DNA of 64,000 nucleotides from positions 558,001 to 622,000 of the forward strand of contig NZ_JAVLVT010000005.1 in NCBI RefSeq assembly GCF_031628175.1, given 5' to 3'. Position numbers and translations under genes: made by a program. Shown piece by piece: positions 40,645-48,328 of the stretch. The stretch comes from Lipingzhangella_A rawalii (lineage in GTDB: Bacteria; Actinomycetota; Actinomycetes; Streptosporangiales; Streptosporangiaceae). The notes below the pieces were generated by a model that ran no database searches, was not told where the DNA came from, and saw only the letters and a program-made list of their open reading frames with translations. The stretch's first letter is position 1, and each line of letters starts with the position of its first letter.

Positions 40645-43235
40645 GAGGTGTCCTCCGTGGGCAGTTCGGTTGGGGGAGGTCCGAAGTCGGCCCGGCCTTG
40701 TCGCGTTCCCTGCTGGAACGCTGCGAGGCGTTCGCGGATGCTGCGCATCCGTTCGGTCTCCTCATCGGTGTTGGTCCGGGCGCTGTCGACGGGGTGGGCG
40801 CTGTCGTCCGGGGCAACCGACGCTTGCTCCGTTTCCGCCATCGCCGATGGGGCCGACGCGGCCGACGCGGTCGACACGGCCGACACTTCGCCGTTCGCGC
40901 CGGGGTGGGCAGAGCTCGGAGCGAGCTTCGGGTTCAGGTTGGCCTGGGGGTTACGCCGGGGCAGTGGCGGACGTCCCGGTGAGGGGGCGGCGCCGGAGTC
41001 GGTGCCCGTGTCGCCGGCTTCCGCTGAGTGGGCGGGGGCCTCGGGGCGGGGATGGGATTCGGCCCCGGTGGCGGCCCCGTCCGTGCGGCTGGTGCCCGTG
41101 CTGTTCGCCGTCGGCGGGTGTGCCGTGGCTCCGCTGTCCGCAGAACCGGTGCCCGGTGTCGCAGCGGGCTCGCTCTCCTCGGGTGCTGTGGCGGCCGCGG
41201 CATCGGGATCGCTGTGGTCCGTCGGCGGCGCTGCGGAGGCGTCTGTGGCCGAACCACGTTCCAACGCCGCGGGAGGCTGAGCATCCAACAGTTCCACCGG
41301 AAGGAGCACCACAGCCAGGATGCCGCCGTAGGCGGAGGGCCGAAGCTGTACCCGGATTCCGTGCCGGTGGGCCAGCCACGCCACCACGAACAGTCCCAGC
41401 CGCATGTCCTCCCGGAGATGCAGCAGGTCGAACTCGGGCTTGTGCCCCAGCAACTCGTTGGTTTGGGCGAGCTCCTCCTCCCGCATGCCGATACCGCGGT
41501 CCTCGATCTCGACCACGACCCCGTTGGGAACCTGTTCCGCGGCCAACCGCACCTTCGTATGCGGTGGGGAGTAGGTGGTGGCGTTGTCGAGCAGCTCGGC
41601 CAGCAGGTGAATGACGTCGGACACGGCGTCGCCCCGCAGCGACAGCGCCGACACCTGTTGACGTTCGATCCGGCTGTACTCTCCGGACTCGGAGATAGCC
41701 GCGCGCACCACGTCCAGCAGCTGCATCGGGCGGACCCGGCGGGCCCCCGGATTCTCACCCCCCAGCAGCAGCAGATTCTCGGCATTGCGCCGGGAGCGGG
41801 TCGCCAGGTGGTCCAGTTTGAACAGGTCGGTGAGGTGCTGGGGCTCCTCCTGCTCCCGCTCCATCTTGTCGAGCAGGCGCAGCTGGCGCTGGGTCACGGC
41901 CAGGCTGCGATTCGCGATGCTGGCATAGGCCCGGTTGGCACCGTGTCGCAGCTCGGACTGCTGGGTTGCGGCGGCGACCGCGGTGTGTTGGGCCGTGTTG
42001 AACGCTCCGGCGACCTGACCGACCTCGTCGTCGGAATCCTGCCGCAGGTCCGGAAGCTCGGTGTCCAGGTCAATGTTGACCCGGTCCCCAGAGCTGAGCC
42101 GTCGCACGATATCGGGAAGGCGGTTCTCGGCGAGATCCGTGGTCTGGTCGCGCAGGGTTACCAGGCGGTTGACCAGGTGCAGCCCCATGCGCCGGGCCAG
42201 GATCAGCGCAGCGGTGAACACGGCCAGAATCGCCAGACTGGTTCCGACGGCGGTGAGGAGCTGCTGGTTGGCGGAGGACCGGGACACCGTGACGGCGTAG
42301 CCGGCCTGGTCCGCGCCGATCTCGGTGATCTCTTCCTTCACCGGATCCACGGCACTGCGCCACGCGCTGTCGGTGATGGGCGGCGTGGTGCTCATGCTCG
42401 ACTCGCCGGTGATCGGGTCCGTGTCGATCTCGACGTCTCGGCTGATCACGGACTCTTCGAGATCGCGGAACTGGGCCCAGACCGAGCTGGCCACCAGGGT
42501 GTCCCAGGCCTCGGCCTGTTCCGGTCCGAGATGTTCGGTTACCGTGTCCACCCGGTTGTGGAACGACCCCATATGTGCGGCGAAGGCCGCATGGTCCTCG
42601 GGGGCCAGTTCCCCCGTGGCCAAGGCATCCGTGACCCGGGCATCGGCCAGGCTGAGCTGGTCGAGCGCATAGAACTGTTGGGCGGCGGTGAGTCCGGCCA
42701 TCGCCGAGGGCGGGTGGCGCCCCTCCCGGGACTGCACATCGAACAGTTCGGCCCCGGCCTGGGTGACCTCGGTGTAGGCGGCCAGGGCCCCGTCGCGGTC
42801 CACATCGCCCCGGTCGATCTGGTCGCGGAGCTCCGGCAGACCGGCCACCTGCTCGTCGAGTTCGTCTACCCGCTCCACGATGGCATCGCTCAGCAGGGGA
42901 CGCAGCGCGTCCAACTCCTCCAGAACCGTCTCCATGGACGTGTCAACTGTCGAGCGGTCCTCGCTGAGCTGAGCGCGATAGTCGTCCGGGGCATGCAGAT
43001 ACGACACGGTGGTGGAACGTTCGTCCATGACCGCGGACAGCGCCAACGACGCCGGGATCAGCAGGTCATCCGCCGCGTTGGCCATGGCGTGCTGCACGGT
43101 CGCCCGTGTGAAGAGGACGCCGCTGACCACCAGCCACACCAGCAGGAGCACCACCATCGGTATGGCCACGATGCGGCGCATCTGGGAGTGAATGGATGCG
43201 GGGCGGCGCCTGGTTGCTTCCTGCGCTTCCTGCAC
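40641..43235 (-). CDS. cvnA: conservon sensor histidine kinase CvnA (NIT-HAMP-HATPase)
   Basis: 864 residues. One membrane helix near 20-43 and a second near 325-345 flank a nitrate-sensing NIT-type extracytoplasmic domain. A HAMP-like linker, the KLDHLATRSRRNAENLLLLGG segment with the expected His, then a HATPase_c domain (N box ELLDNATTYSPP, G1 DRGIGM) follow, and finally a 230-residue Pro/Ala/Ser/Glu disordered tail. GTG 43235 was chosen for its AGGGAG site; a TTG at 43268 is the alternative. It heads cvnA-B-C-D and the haem oxygenase gene. Confidence 0.92.
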   Translation of the reverse strand: MQEAQEATRRRPASIHSQMRRIVAIPMVVLLLVWLVVSGVLFTRATVQHAMANAADDLLIPASLALSAVMDERSTTVSYLHAPDDYRAQLSEDRSTVDTSMETVLEELDALRPLLSDAIVERVDELDEQVAGLPELRDQIDRGDVDRDGALAAYTEVTQAGAELFDVQSREGRHPPSAMAGLTAAQQFYALDQLSLADARVTDALATGELAPEDHAAFAAHMGSFHNRVDTVTEHLGPEQAEAWDTLVASSVWAQFRDLEESVISRDVEIDTDPITGESSMSTTPPITDSAWRSAVDPVKEEITEIGADQAGYAVTVSRSSANQQLLTAVGTSLAILAVFTAALILARRMGLHLVNRLVTLRDQTTDLAENRLPDIVRRLSSGDRVNIDLDTELPDLRQDSDDEVGQVAGAFNTAQHTAVAAATQQSELRHGANRAYASIANRSLAVTQRQLRLLDKMEREQEEPQHLTDLFKLDHLATRSRRNAENLLLLGGENPGARRVRPMQLLDVVRAAISESGEYSRIERQQVSALSLRGDAVSDVIHLLAELLDNATTYSPPHTKVRLAAEQVPNGVVVEIEDRGIGMREEELAQTNELLGHKPEFDLLHLREDMRLGLFVVAWLAHRHGIRVQLRPSAYGGILAVVLLPVELLDAQPPAALERGSATDASAAPPTDHSDPDAAAATAPEESEPAATPGTGSADSGATAHPPTANSTGTSRTDGAATGAESHPRPEAPAHSAEAGDTGTDSGAAPSPGRPPLPRRNPQANLNPKLAPSSAHPGANGEVSAVSTASAASAPSAMAETEQASVAPDDSAHPVDSARTNTDEETERMRSIRERLAAFQQGTRQGRADFGPPPTELPTEDTS

Positions 43236-43386
43236 GGTTCTCCCTGCGCTTCGGTCCCGGAGCGGCAAGCTCGGTCATATCGGACACACAGTGTGTGTCG
43301 ACCATAGCGGGTAAAATACCGGATCTTGGCGTGTGGTGCAGCAGCGCCCTTCCGGGAATGCGGCGTGACCCGTCTCGACGACACGT

Positions 43387-43422
43387 GGGTGGGGCCGGCG
43401 GGCATACCCGCCGGCCCCACCC
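43387..43422 (-). terminator. terminator of the liv operon
   Basis: A perfect 16-bp stem (GGGTGGGGCCGGCGGG at 43387-43402, complement 43407-43422) with a CATA loop, 12 bp beyond the livK stop. It insulates the liv operon from the conservon promoter. Confidence 0.9.
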
Positions 43423-43434
43423 GTCACGCGCTGC

Positions 43435-44751
43435 TTACCAGCTGGCGAACGGCTCCACCCCGTCGGGGGTCGGGCGCTGGAGATCGAAGGTCTCGATCTC
43501 GTCACCCTCGTCGCGGCCGGTGACCATCGGCTCCTGGACGACGTCAACCTGGCCTTCGTCCACGAACTCGGAGACGTAGGCACCGGTGAAGCCCGAGTGG
43601 TCCCCCTCCTCGGCGACGAAGGGCACCAGTCCGGGGCCGGACAGCTCAGTGTCGTTGATCGTGTCGATCAGGGTCTGACGGGTGAGGTCCTCCCCGGCCT
43701 CTTCCAGCAGCTGGACGAACTTCACGCCCTGGACCATGCCGTACAGCAGGGTGTCGGTGAACGGCTCGTCCGGGATGTACTCCTCGTGGATGTCGGCGAA
43801 CAACGCCACCCACGGGTCGTCACTCTGCTCGGCCTGGGGCAGGTAGCCGGTCGCGATCAGGCCCTCCAGCAGCGCCGAGGCGGGCACGTCGTCGTCGGTG
43901 AACTCTTGCAGCAGCTGGAGGAGGAACACCGTGTCTCCGCCGATGCTGCTGACCACGAACTGCGGCTCGTACCCGATGCTCTCCGCGGTGAGCACCATCA
44001 TCGCCACATAGTTCGGCACGCAGGAGCACACAACCACCTCGGCCTCGGCCGTGGCGAGCGCCTCCATCTGCTCGTCGATCGCGTCCTCACCCGGCTCGTA
44101 GGTCTCCTCGGCCACCACCTGGTCTTCCAGGTACATATTGAGACCCTCGGCCGCGTCGTCGGCGATGTCGTCTCCCTGCTGTAGGTAGCCGACATCGGCG
44201 TCCGGGAAGTTCTCGGCGATGTACTCACCCTGGATCTTGCCCTCGCGGGTGTAGTCCACCTGGTACCCGTAGGTCAGCGGGTACTCCTCGGGCTTGTTCC
44301 ACAGCAGTGCGCCCGAGGACACGAACAGGTCCGGGACCCCCTCGTTGTTCAGCGTGTCAATGACCTGGGAGTGGGTTGGTGTGCCGAGTCCCCCAACCAT
44401 CGCGAAGATCTCTTCGCGGTGGATGAGTTCCTCGGTCACCTCGACCGTGTTGGTGGGGTCGTACACATCGTCCTCGATGATGTACTCGATCTCCCGGTCG
44501 TGGATTCCCCCCTGGTCGTTGGCGTAGTCGAACACGGCCTCGGCCCCCACGGGAATTGAACTGTAGCCGGGGGAGGCGGGTCCGGTGAGCGGGCTGTGCG
44601 TGCCGATGGTGACCGTGTCGTCGGTGACACCGGTCGACACGTCCAGATCGGCGTCCTCGGTTTCGGCCACGTCGCCGGCGCCCGCACACGCGCTCAGCAG
44701 CACGGCGGCGGCGCTAGTGACCGCCACCATGCGGAGTTGTCGTCGTGCCAT
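43435..44751 (-). CDS. livK: branched-chain amino-acid ABC transporter substrate-binding lipoprotein
   Basis: 438 residues, periplasmic-binding fold type I. Lipobox LLSAC (Cys near 22), then VTIGTHSPLTGPASPGYSS, YIIEDDVYDPTNTVEVT and a FAMVGGLGTPTHS block. The mature protein is very acidic. ATG 44751 begins MARRQLR; the frame is open upstream to 45801 but that part is a shadow inside livM. It is last in the order livG-livF-livH-livM-livK. The amide or amino-acid ligand cannot be told. Confidence 0.92.
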   Translation of the reverse strand: MARRQLRMVAVTSAAAVLLSACAGAGDVAETEDADLDVSTGVTDDTVTIGTHSPLTGPASPGYSSIPVGAEAVFDYANDQGGIHDREIEYIIEDDVYDPTNTVEVTEELIHREEIFAMVGGLGTPTHSQVIDTLNNEGVPDLFVSSGALLWNKPEEYPLTYGYQVDYTREGKIQGEYIAENFPDADVGYLQQGDDIADDAAEGLNMYLEDQVVAEETYEPGEDAIDEQMEALATAEAEVVVCSCVPNYVAMMVLTAESIGYEPQFVVSSIGGDTVFLLQLLQEFTDDDVPASALLEGLIATGYLPQAEQSDDPWVALFADIHEEYIPDEPFTDTLLYGMVQGVKFVQLLEEAGEDLTRQTLIDTINDTELSGPGLVPFVAEEGDHSGFTGAYVSEFVDEGQVDVVQEPMVTGRDEGDEIETFDLQRPTPDGVEPFASW

Positions 44752-44801
44752 TGGAATCTCACTTTCGGATCGGACGGTAACGGGGATCAGTGGTGGGGTG
44801 C

Positions 44802-45890
44802 TTAGAAGCGGGACTGCACCCAGTTGCGGGCGCTGCGCAGCGCACCCTGGATACCGCCGGGCCACAGCCGGATCACAAGAATGAGCAGCACCCCGTACAG
44901 CACCAGCGGCAGATTGTTCGCCACGTTGGTGGGAAGCTCGAGGGTGCGACGCACCTCGTCGCCCCACACTTCGATGTAGACCATGGCGACGGCGGCCCAG
45001 AACGCACCCCACAGACTGCCGAGGCCCCCGAAGACGAGCACGGCGAGCAGGGTCAGCGACAGCACCACACTGAAGGTGTCCGGGCTCGCCGTCCCCAGCG
45101 TGTACGCCTGGAGTGCTCCGGCCAGGCCGCCGCAGCCCGCACTGATGACAAACGCGACCACCTTGGTCCAGCCGACCTGGATCCCGCACATGGCCGCGGC
45201 GGTCTCGTCGTCCCGCAGCGCGCGCATCTGACGCCCGAGCCGCCCCTTGCTGATGTTGGCCAGTACCACCAGTGCCAGCAGGACGACGAGCCACACCACG
45301 ATGGCCTGCCACTGGGTGGAGGGCACCATGGTGCCCAGGAAGTCCGGTGCGCCGCGGGTCTGGAACGTCAACCCGATATTGCCCCCCAGCACGTCGGGGA
45401 ATCGCAGCGCGAGTTCGGGGAGTCCCAGGGCCAGGGCCAGCGTCGCACCGGCGAGATAGGGCCCGTGCAGCCGGGACGTCGCGGCTCCCACGAGAAGCCC
45501 CGCAACACAGCTGACCGCCACTGCGAGGAGTAGGTTCAGCCACAGGGGCACCATCGGTGCGTTGAGGATCAGCAGCGCCGTGGTGTAGGCGCCGACGAAC
45601 ATGAATGCGCCGTGCCCCAGTGAGATCTGTCCGCTGTAGCCGATGAGGATGCTCAGACCGGCGAGGGCGACCAGATAGAAGCCGATACGCGCGATGCGGA
45701 TATCGGTGATCTGGTCGGTGATGGAGGTGGCCGCTACGACGATGAGCAGTGCCGCGAGCGCTGCCAGAATGTGTCGCACCAGCATCGGCAGGGTGTTCCA
45801 ACGAGTCACCAACGTGTGGGGGCCACCCCCGCTGTCGGGACCCGTGCCGTCGTCCGCTGTGGACAGCGCGTTTGAGTTCCGGGACAACAC
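44802..45890 (-). CDS. livM: branched-chain amino-acid ABC permease LivM
   Basis: 362 residues, about 9-10 membrane segments. It has the LivM signature GYSGQISLGHGAFMFVGAYT and the EAA-like loop MRALRDDETAAAMCGIQV, and GGLGSLWGAFWAA. The N-terminal about 35 residues are hydrophilic. Starts 2 bp after livH. Confidence 0.95.
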   Translation of the reverse strand: MLSRNSNALSTADDGTGPDSGGGPHTLVTRWNTLPMLVRHILAALAALLIVVAATSITDQITDIRIARIGFYLVALAGLSILIGYSGQISLGHGAFMFVGAYTTALLILNAPMVPLWLNLLLAVAVSCVAGLLVGAATSRLHGPYLAGATLALALGLPELALRFPDVLGGNIGLTFQTRGAPDFLGTMVPSTQWQAIVVWLVVLLALVVLANISKGRLGRQMRALRDDETAAAMCGIQVGWTKVVAFVISAGCGGLAGALQAYTLGTASPDTFSVVLSLTLLAVLVFGGLGSLWGAFWAAVAMVYIEVWGDEVRRTLELPTNVANNLPLVLYGVLLILVIRLWPGGIQGALRSARNWVQSRF

Positions 45891-45892
45891 AG

Positions 45893-46747
45893 TCAGACCT
45901 TCCGTGCGGTGGGCCGGGTGAACAAGCCGTCAGGGCGGACGCTGAGCACGACGATGAGTACGCCCAACGCGGCCAGCGCCGTCAGCTCGGAGCCGAAGTA
46001 CCCGGAGACGTAGGACGTCGTCAGCCCCATCAGGAGTCCGCCGAGAATGGCACCGAAGGGGTTGTCGAGACCGCCGATGACCGCCGCGGCCAAGCCGAGG
46101 ACGAAGATGGTGTCCAAAACGTTGGGATACAGGAACGGTGGGGCGGCCAGCATGCCCGCCAGTGCGCCGATCACCGAGGCGATACCCCAGCCCAGGGTGA
46201 GCATGCTGCCCACCCGAACCCCGAGCATGCGCGCGATCTCCGGGCGCATAGCCGCGGCGCGCATCCGCAGTCCCAGCGGGGTCAGCCGGTACAGGGCGAA
46301 CAGCAGCGCCGCCGCCAGGGCCACCGACACCACCGCCCAGATATCGGCCGGGGAGGGGCGGCCCCGATAGTCGAAGGCATACCCGAACGAGTGCGGTTCG
46401 TTGCCCCAGATCATCCCGACCGCGCCCATGAGCAGCAGTAGCAGGCCCAGGGTTACGATGACCGGGTTCAGTGGGGAGGCGCTCGACTGCACCGGCCGGA
46501 TCAGAACGCGCTCGACCAGGGCACCGCTCGCCAGGCCGCAGACCAGAGCGGCCACGAAGCCCAGCCAGTAGCTGCCGCTCGCCTGGGTCACCGCCATCGC
46601 GGTGTAGGCGGCGACTAGGGCCAGAGCCGGCTGCGCGAAGTTCACCACGCGGGTGGCCTGGTAGATGATGATCAGAGACAGGGCCAGGGCCGCGAAGATC
46701 GCTCCGTTCGCGAATCCGTTGATCGTGAGATTGAGGAAGTGCTCCAC
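45893..46747 (-). CDS. livH: branched-chain amino-acid ABC permease LivH
   Basis: 284 residues, about 8 membrane segments. LTINGFANGAIFAALALSLIIIYQATRVVNFAQ (in part) and the EAA loop MRAAAMRPEIARMLGVRV are characteristic, as is GGLDNPFGAILGGLLMGL. Lies 11 bp after livF. Confidence 0.95.
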   Translation of the reverse strand: MEHFLNLTINGFANGAIFAALALSLIIIYQATRVVNFAQPALALVAAYTAMAVTQASGSYWLGFVAALVCGLASGALVERVLIRPVQSSASPLNPVIVTLGLLLLLMGAVGMIWGNEPHSFGYAFDYRGRPSPADIWAVVSVALAAALLFALYRLTPLGLRMRAAAMRPEIARMLGVRVGSMLTLGWGIASVIGALAGMLAAPPFLYPNVLDTIFVLGLAAAVIGGLDNPFGAILGGLLMGLTTSYVSGYFGSELTALAALGVLIVVLSVRPDGLFTRPTARKV

Positions 46748-46758
46748 GGTGCGTCCTC

Positions 46759-47481
46759 TCAGAAGCCCAGGTAGGCGTGGCGCGTCTGTTCGTCCCCGAG
46801 CAGCTGCTCGGCCGTGTCCCGCAGGACGACCCGACCGCCCGCGAGTACGACCCCGTGGTCCGCGATGGACAGGGCGCTGTTGGCGTTCTGCTCGACGATG
46901 AGCACGGTCAGCCCGCGATCGTTGCGCAACTGCCGGATCAGCTGCATGATCTGCCGCGTCACCAGTGGAGCCAGCCCCAGGGACGGCTCGTCGAGCAGCA
47001 GTACCCGCGGCTCGGCCATCAGGGCACGGCCGATCGCCAGCATCTGGCGTTCGCCACCGGAGAGGTTGCTTGCCGGCTGGGCACTGCGTTCCCGCAGCAC
47101 CGGAAACAGCTCGTAGGTGCGTTCCAGGGAGGTGGCGGCCGCGGATCGGTCACCGCGCCACAGCGCACCCAACCGCAGGTTCTCCACCACGGTCAGTTCC
47201 CCGATGATGCCGGCACCCTCCGGAACGTGCGCCACGCCGAGCCGGATCAGGGACTCGGGTGGCACGGACGTCAGGTCGGTGCCGTTCAGACGTATCTGGC
47301 CGTACTGGGGACGGTTCAGGCCACTCACCGTGCGCAGCAGGGTGGTCTTCCCGGCTCCGTTGGCGCCGAGTACGGCACAGATCGTGCCTTCCTCCACCCG
47401 CAGGGACACGCCACTCAGCGCACGTACTGGACCGAACCGTACGTCCAGGTCCTCGATGGTCAACGCGAGTTCCTCAGGCAT
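46759..47481 (-). CDS. livF: branched-chain amino-acid ABC ATP-binding protein LivF
   Basis: 240 residues. Walker A GANGAGKTT, signature LSGGERQMLAIGRAL, Walker B VLLLDEPSLGLAP, and the LivF VVLAGGRVVL end. ATG 47481 overlaps the livG stop by 8 bp. Confidence 0.95.
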   Translation of the reverse strand: MPEELALTIEDLDVRFGPVRALSGVSLRVEEGTICAVLGANGAGKTTLLRTVSGLNRPQYGQIRLNGTDLTSVPPESLIRLGVAHVPEGAGIIGELTVVENLRLGALWRGDRSAAATSLERTYELFPVLRERSAQPASNLSGGERQMLAIGRALMAEPRVLLLDEPSLGLAPLVTRQIMQLIRQLRNDRGLTVLIVEQNANSALSIADHGVVLAGGRVVLRDTAEQLLGDEQTRHAYLGF

Positions 47482-48280
47482 GGTTGTCCTCCGCGGGTTC
47501 GCCGAGGTAGGCCTGGGTGACCTTGGGGTCGTTGCGTACCTCGTCCGGTGAGCCGGTGCTGATGACCTCACCGAAGTTCAGCACCACGATGTGGTCACAC
47601 ACGGACATGACCAGGTCCATGTGGTGCTCGACGAGCACCACGGTCATTCGCTCGCTCAGGGTGCGGATTCGTGCGCCGAGCGTGGTGAGCTCCTCTTCGG
47701 ACAGTCCACTCGCCGGTTCGTCCAACAGCAGGACTTCCGGTTCGCTCACCAGGGCCCGTGCCAGCGCGACACGTTTCTGTACGCCGAACGGCAGGGTCGC
47801 CGGCAGTGCGAAGGCGTATTCGCTCGCGTCCACCTCGGCCAGGGCACTCATCGCGCGTTGGCGCAGCTCCCGCTCGTCCCGGGCGGCACGGCCGAGCCCC
47901 GTCAGAGCGGTGAGCCAGGATGCTCGTGCGTGTCGGTCCGCTCCCACGGCCACGTTGTCGACCGCGGTCATTCCGGGGAACAGGTTCAGCCCCTGGAAGG
48001 TGCGGGCGATGCGCAACCCCGCCAGATGGTGGGGACGCAGTCGGGGATGCGGCCGACCGCGGATGGCCACGTGCCCCGCATTCGGGGTGATCAGCCCGGA
48101 GAGCACGTTGAACAGGGTGGTTTTCCCTGCGCCGTTGGGGCCGATGAGCCCCACCACGCTGCCGGGTTGGGCCTCCAGGTTCACCTCGTTCAACGCCAGG
48201 AGACCGCCGAAGCGGACCGTTACCCCGTGGGCGGCGAGCATCGGATCGGGATCGGTGGTAGTCAACCGGCCTCTCTTCAT
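47474..48280 (-). CDS. livG: branched-chain amino-acid ABC ATP-binding protein LivG
   Basis: 268 residues. Walker A GPNGAGKTT, ARTFQGLNLFPGMTAVDNV Q-loop region, Walker B VLLLDEPASGLS, H-loop VEHHMDLVM. The signature motif is atypical: LPFGVQKRVALARAL, where LSxGxQ would have S at the second position. ATG 48280. First structural gene after the LuxR regulator, 48 bp downstream. Confidence 0.95.
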   Translation of the reverse strand: MKRGRLTTTDPDPMLAAHGVTVRFGGLLALNEVNLEAQPGSVVGLIGPNGAGKTTLFNVLSGLITPNAGHVAIRGRPHPRLRPHHLAGLRIARTFQGLNLFPGMTAVDNVAVGADRHARASWLTALTGLGRAARDERELRQRAMSALAEVDASEYAFALPATLPFGVQKRVALARALVSEPEVLLLDEPASGLSEEELTTLGARIRTLSERMTVVLVEHHMDLVMSVCDHIVVLNFGEVISTGSPDEVRNDPKVTQAYLGEPAEDNHA

Positions 48281-48328
48281 GGTCGGGTGTGCGGGTTCTG
48301 CTACAGGCAGGACGAATGGCCGGTGTTC

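Noticed and set aside
41028..43307. 759-codon open frame on the plus strand
   Set aside because: Antisense to the conservon kinase cvnA, which has clear NIT and HATPase signatures; shadow frame.
43435..45801. One 788-codon frame that might be a fusion ending in LivK
   Set aside because: The upstream 350 codons overlap livM in another frame and are Arg/Gly/Pro shadow sequence; LivK starts at 44751 with a proper lipoprotein signal.
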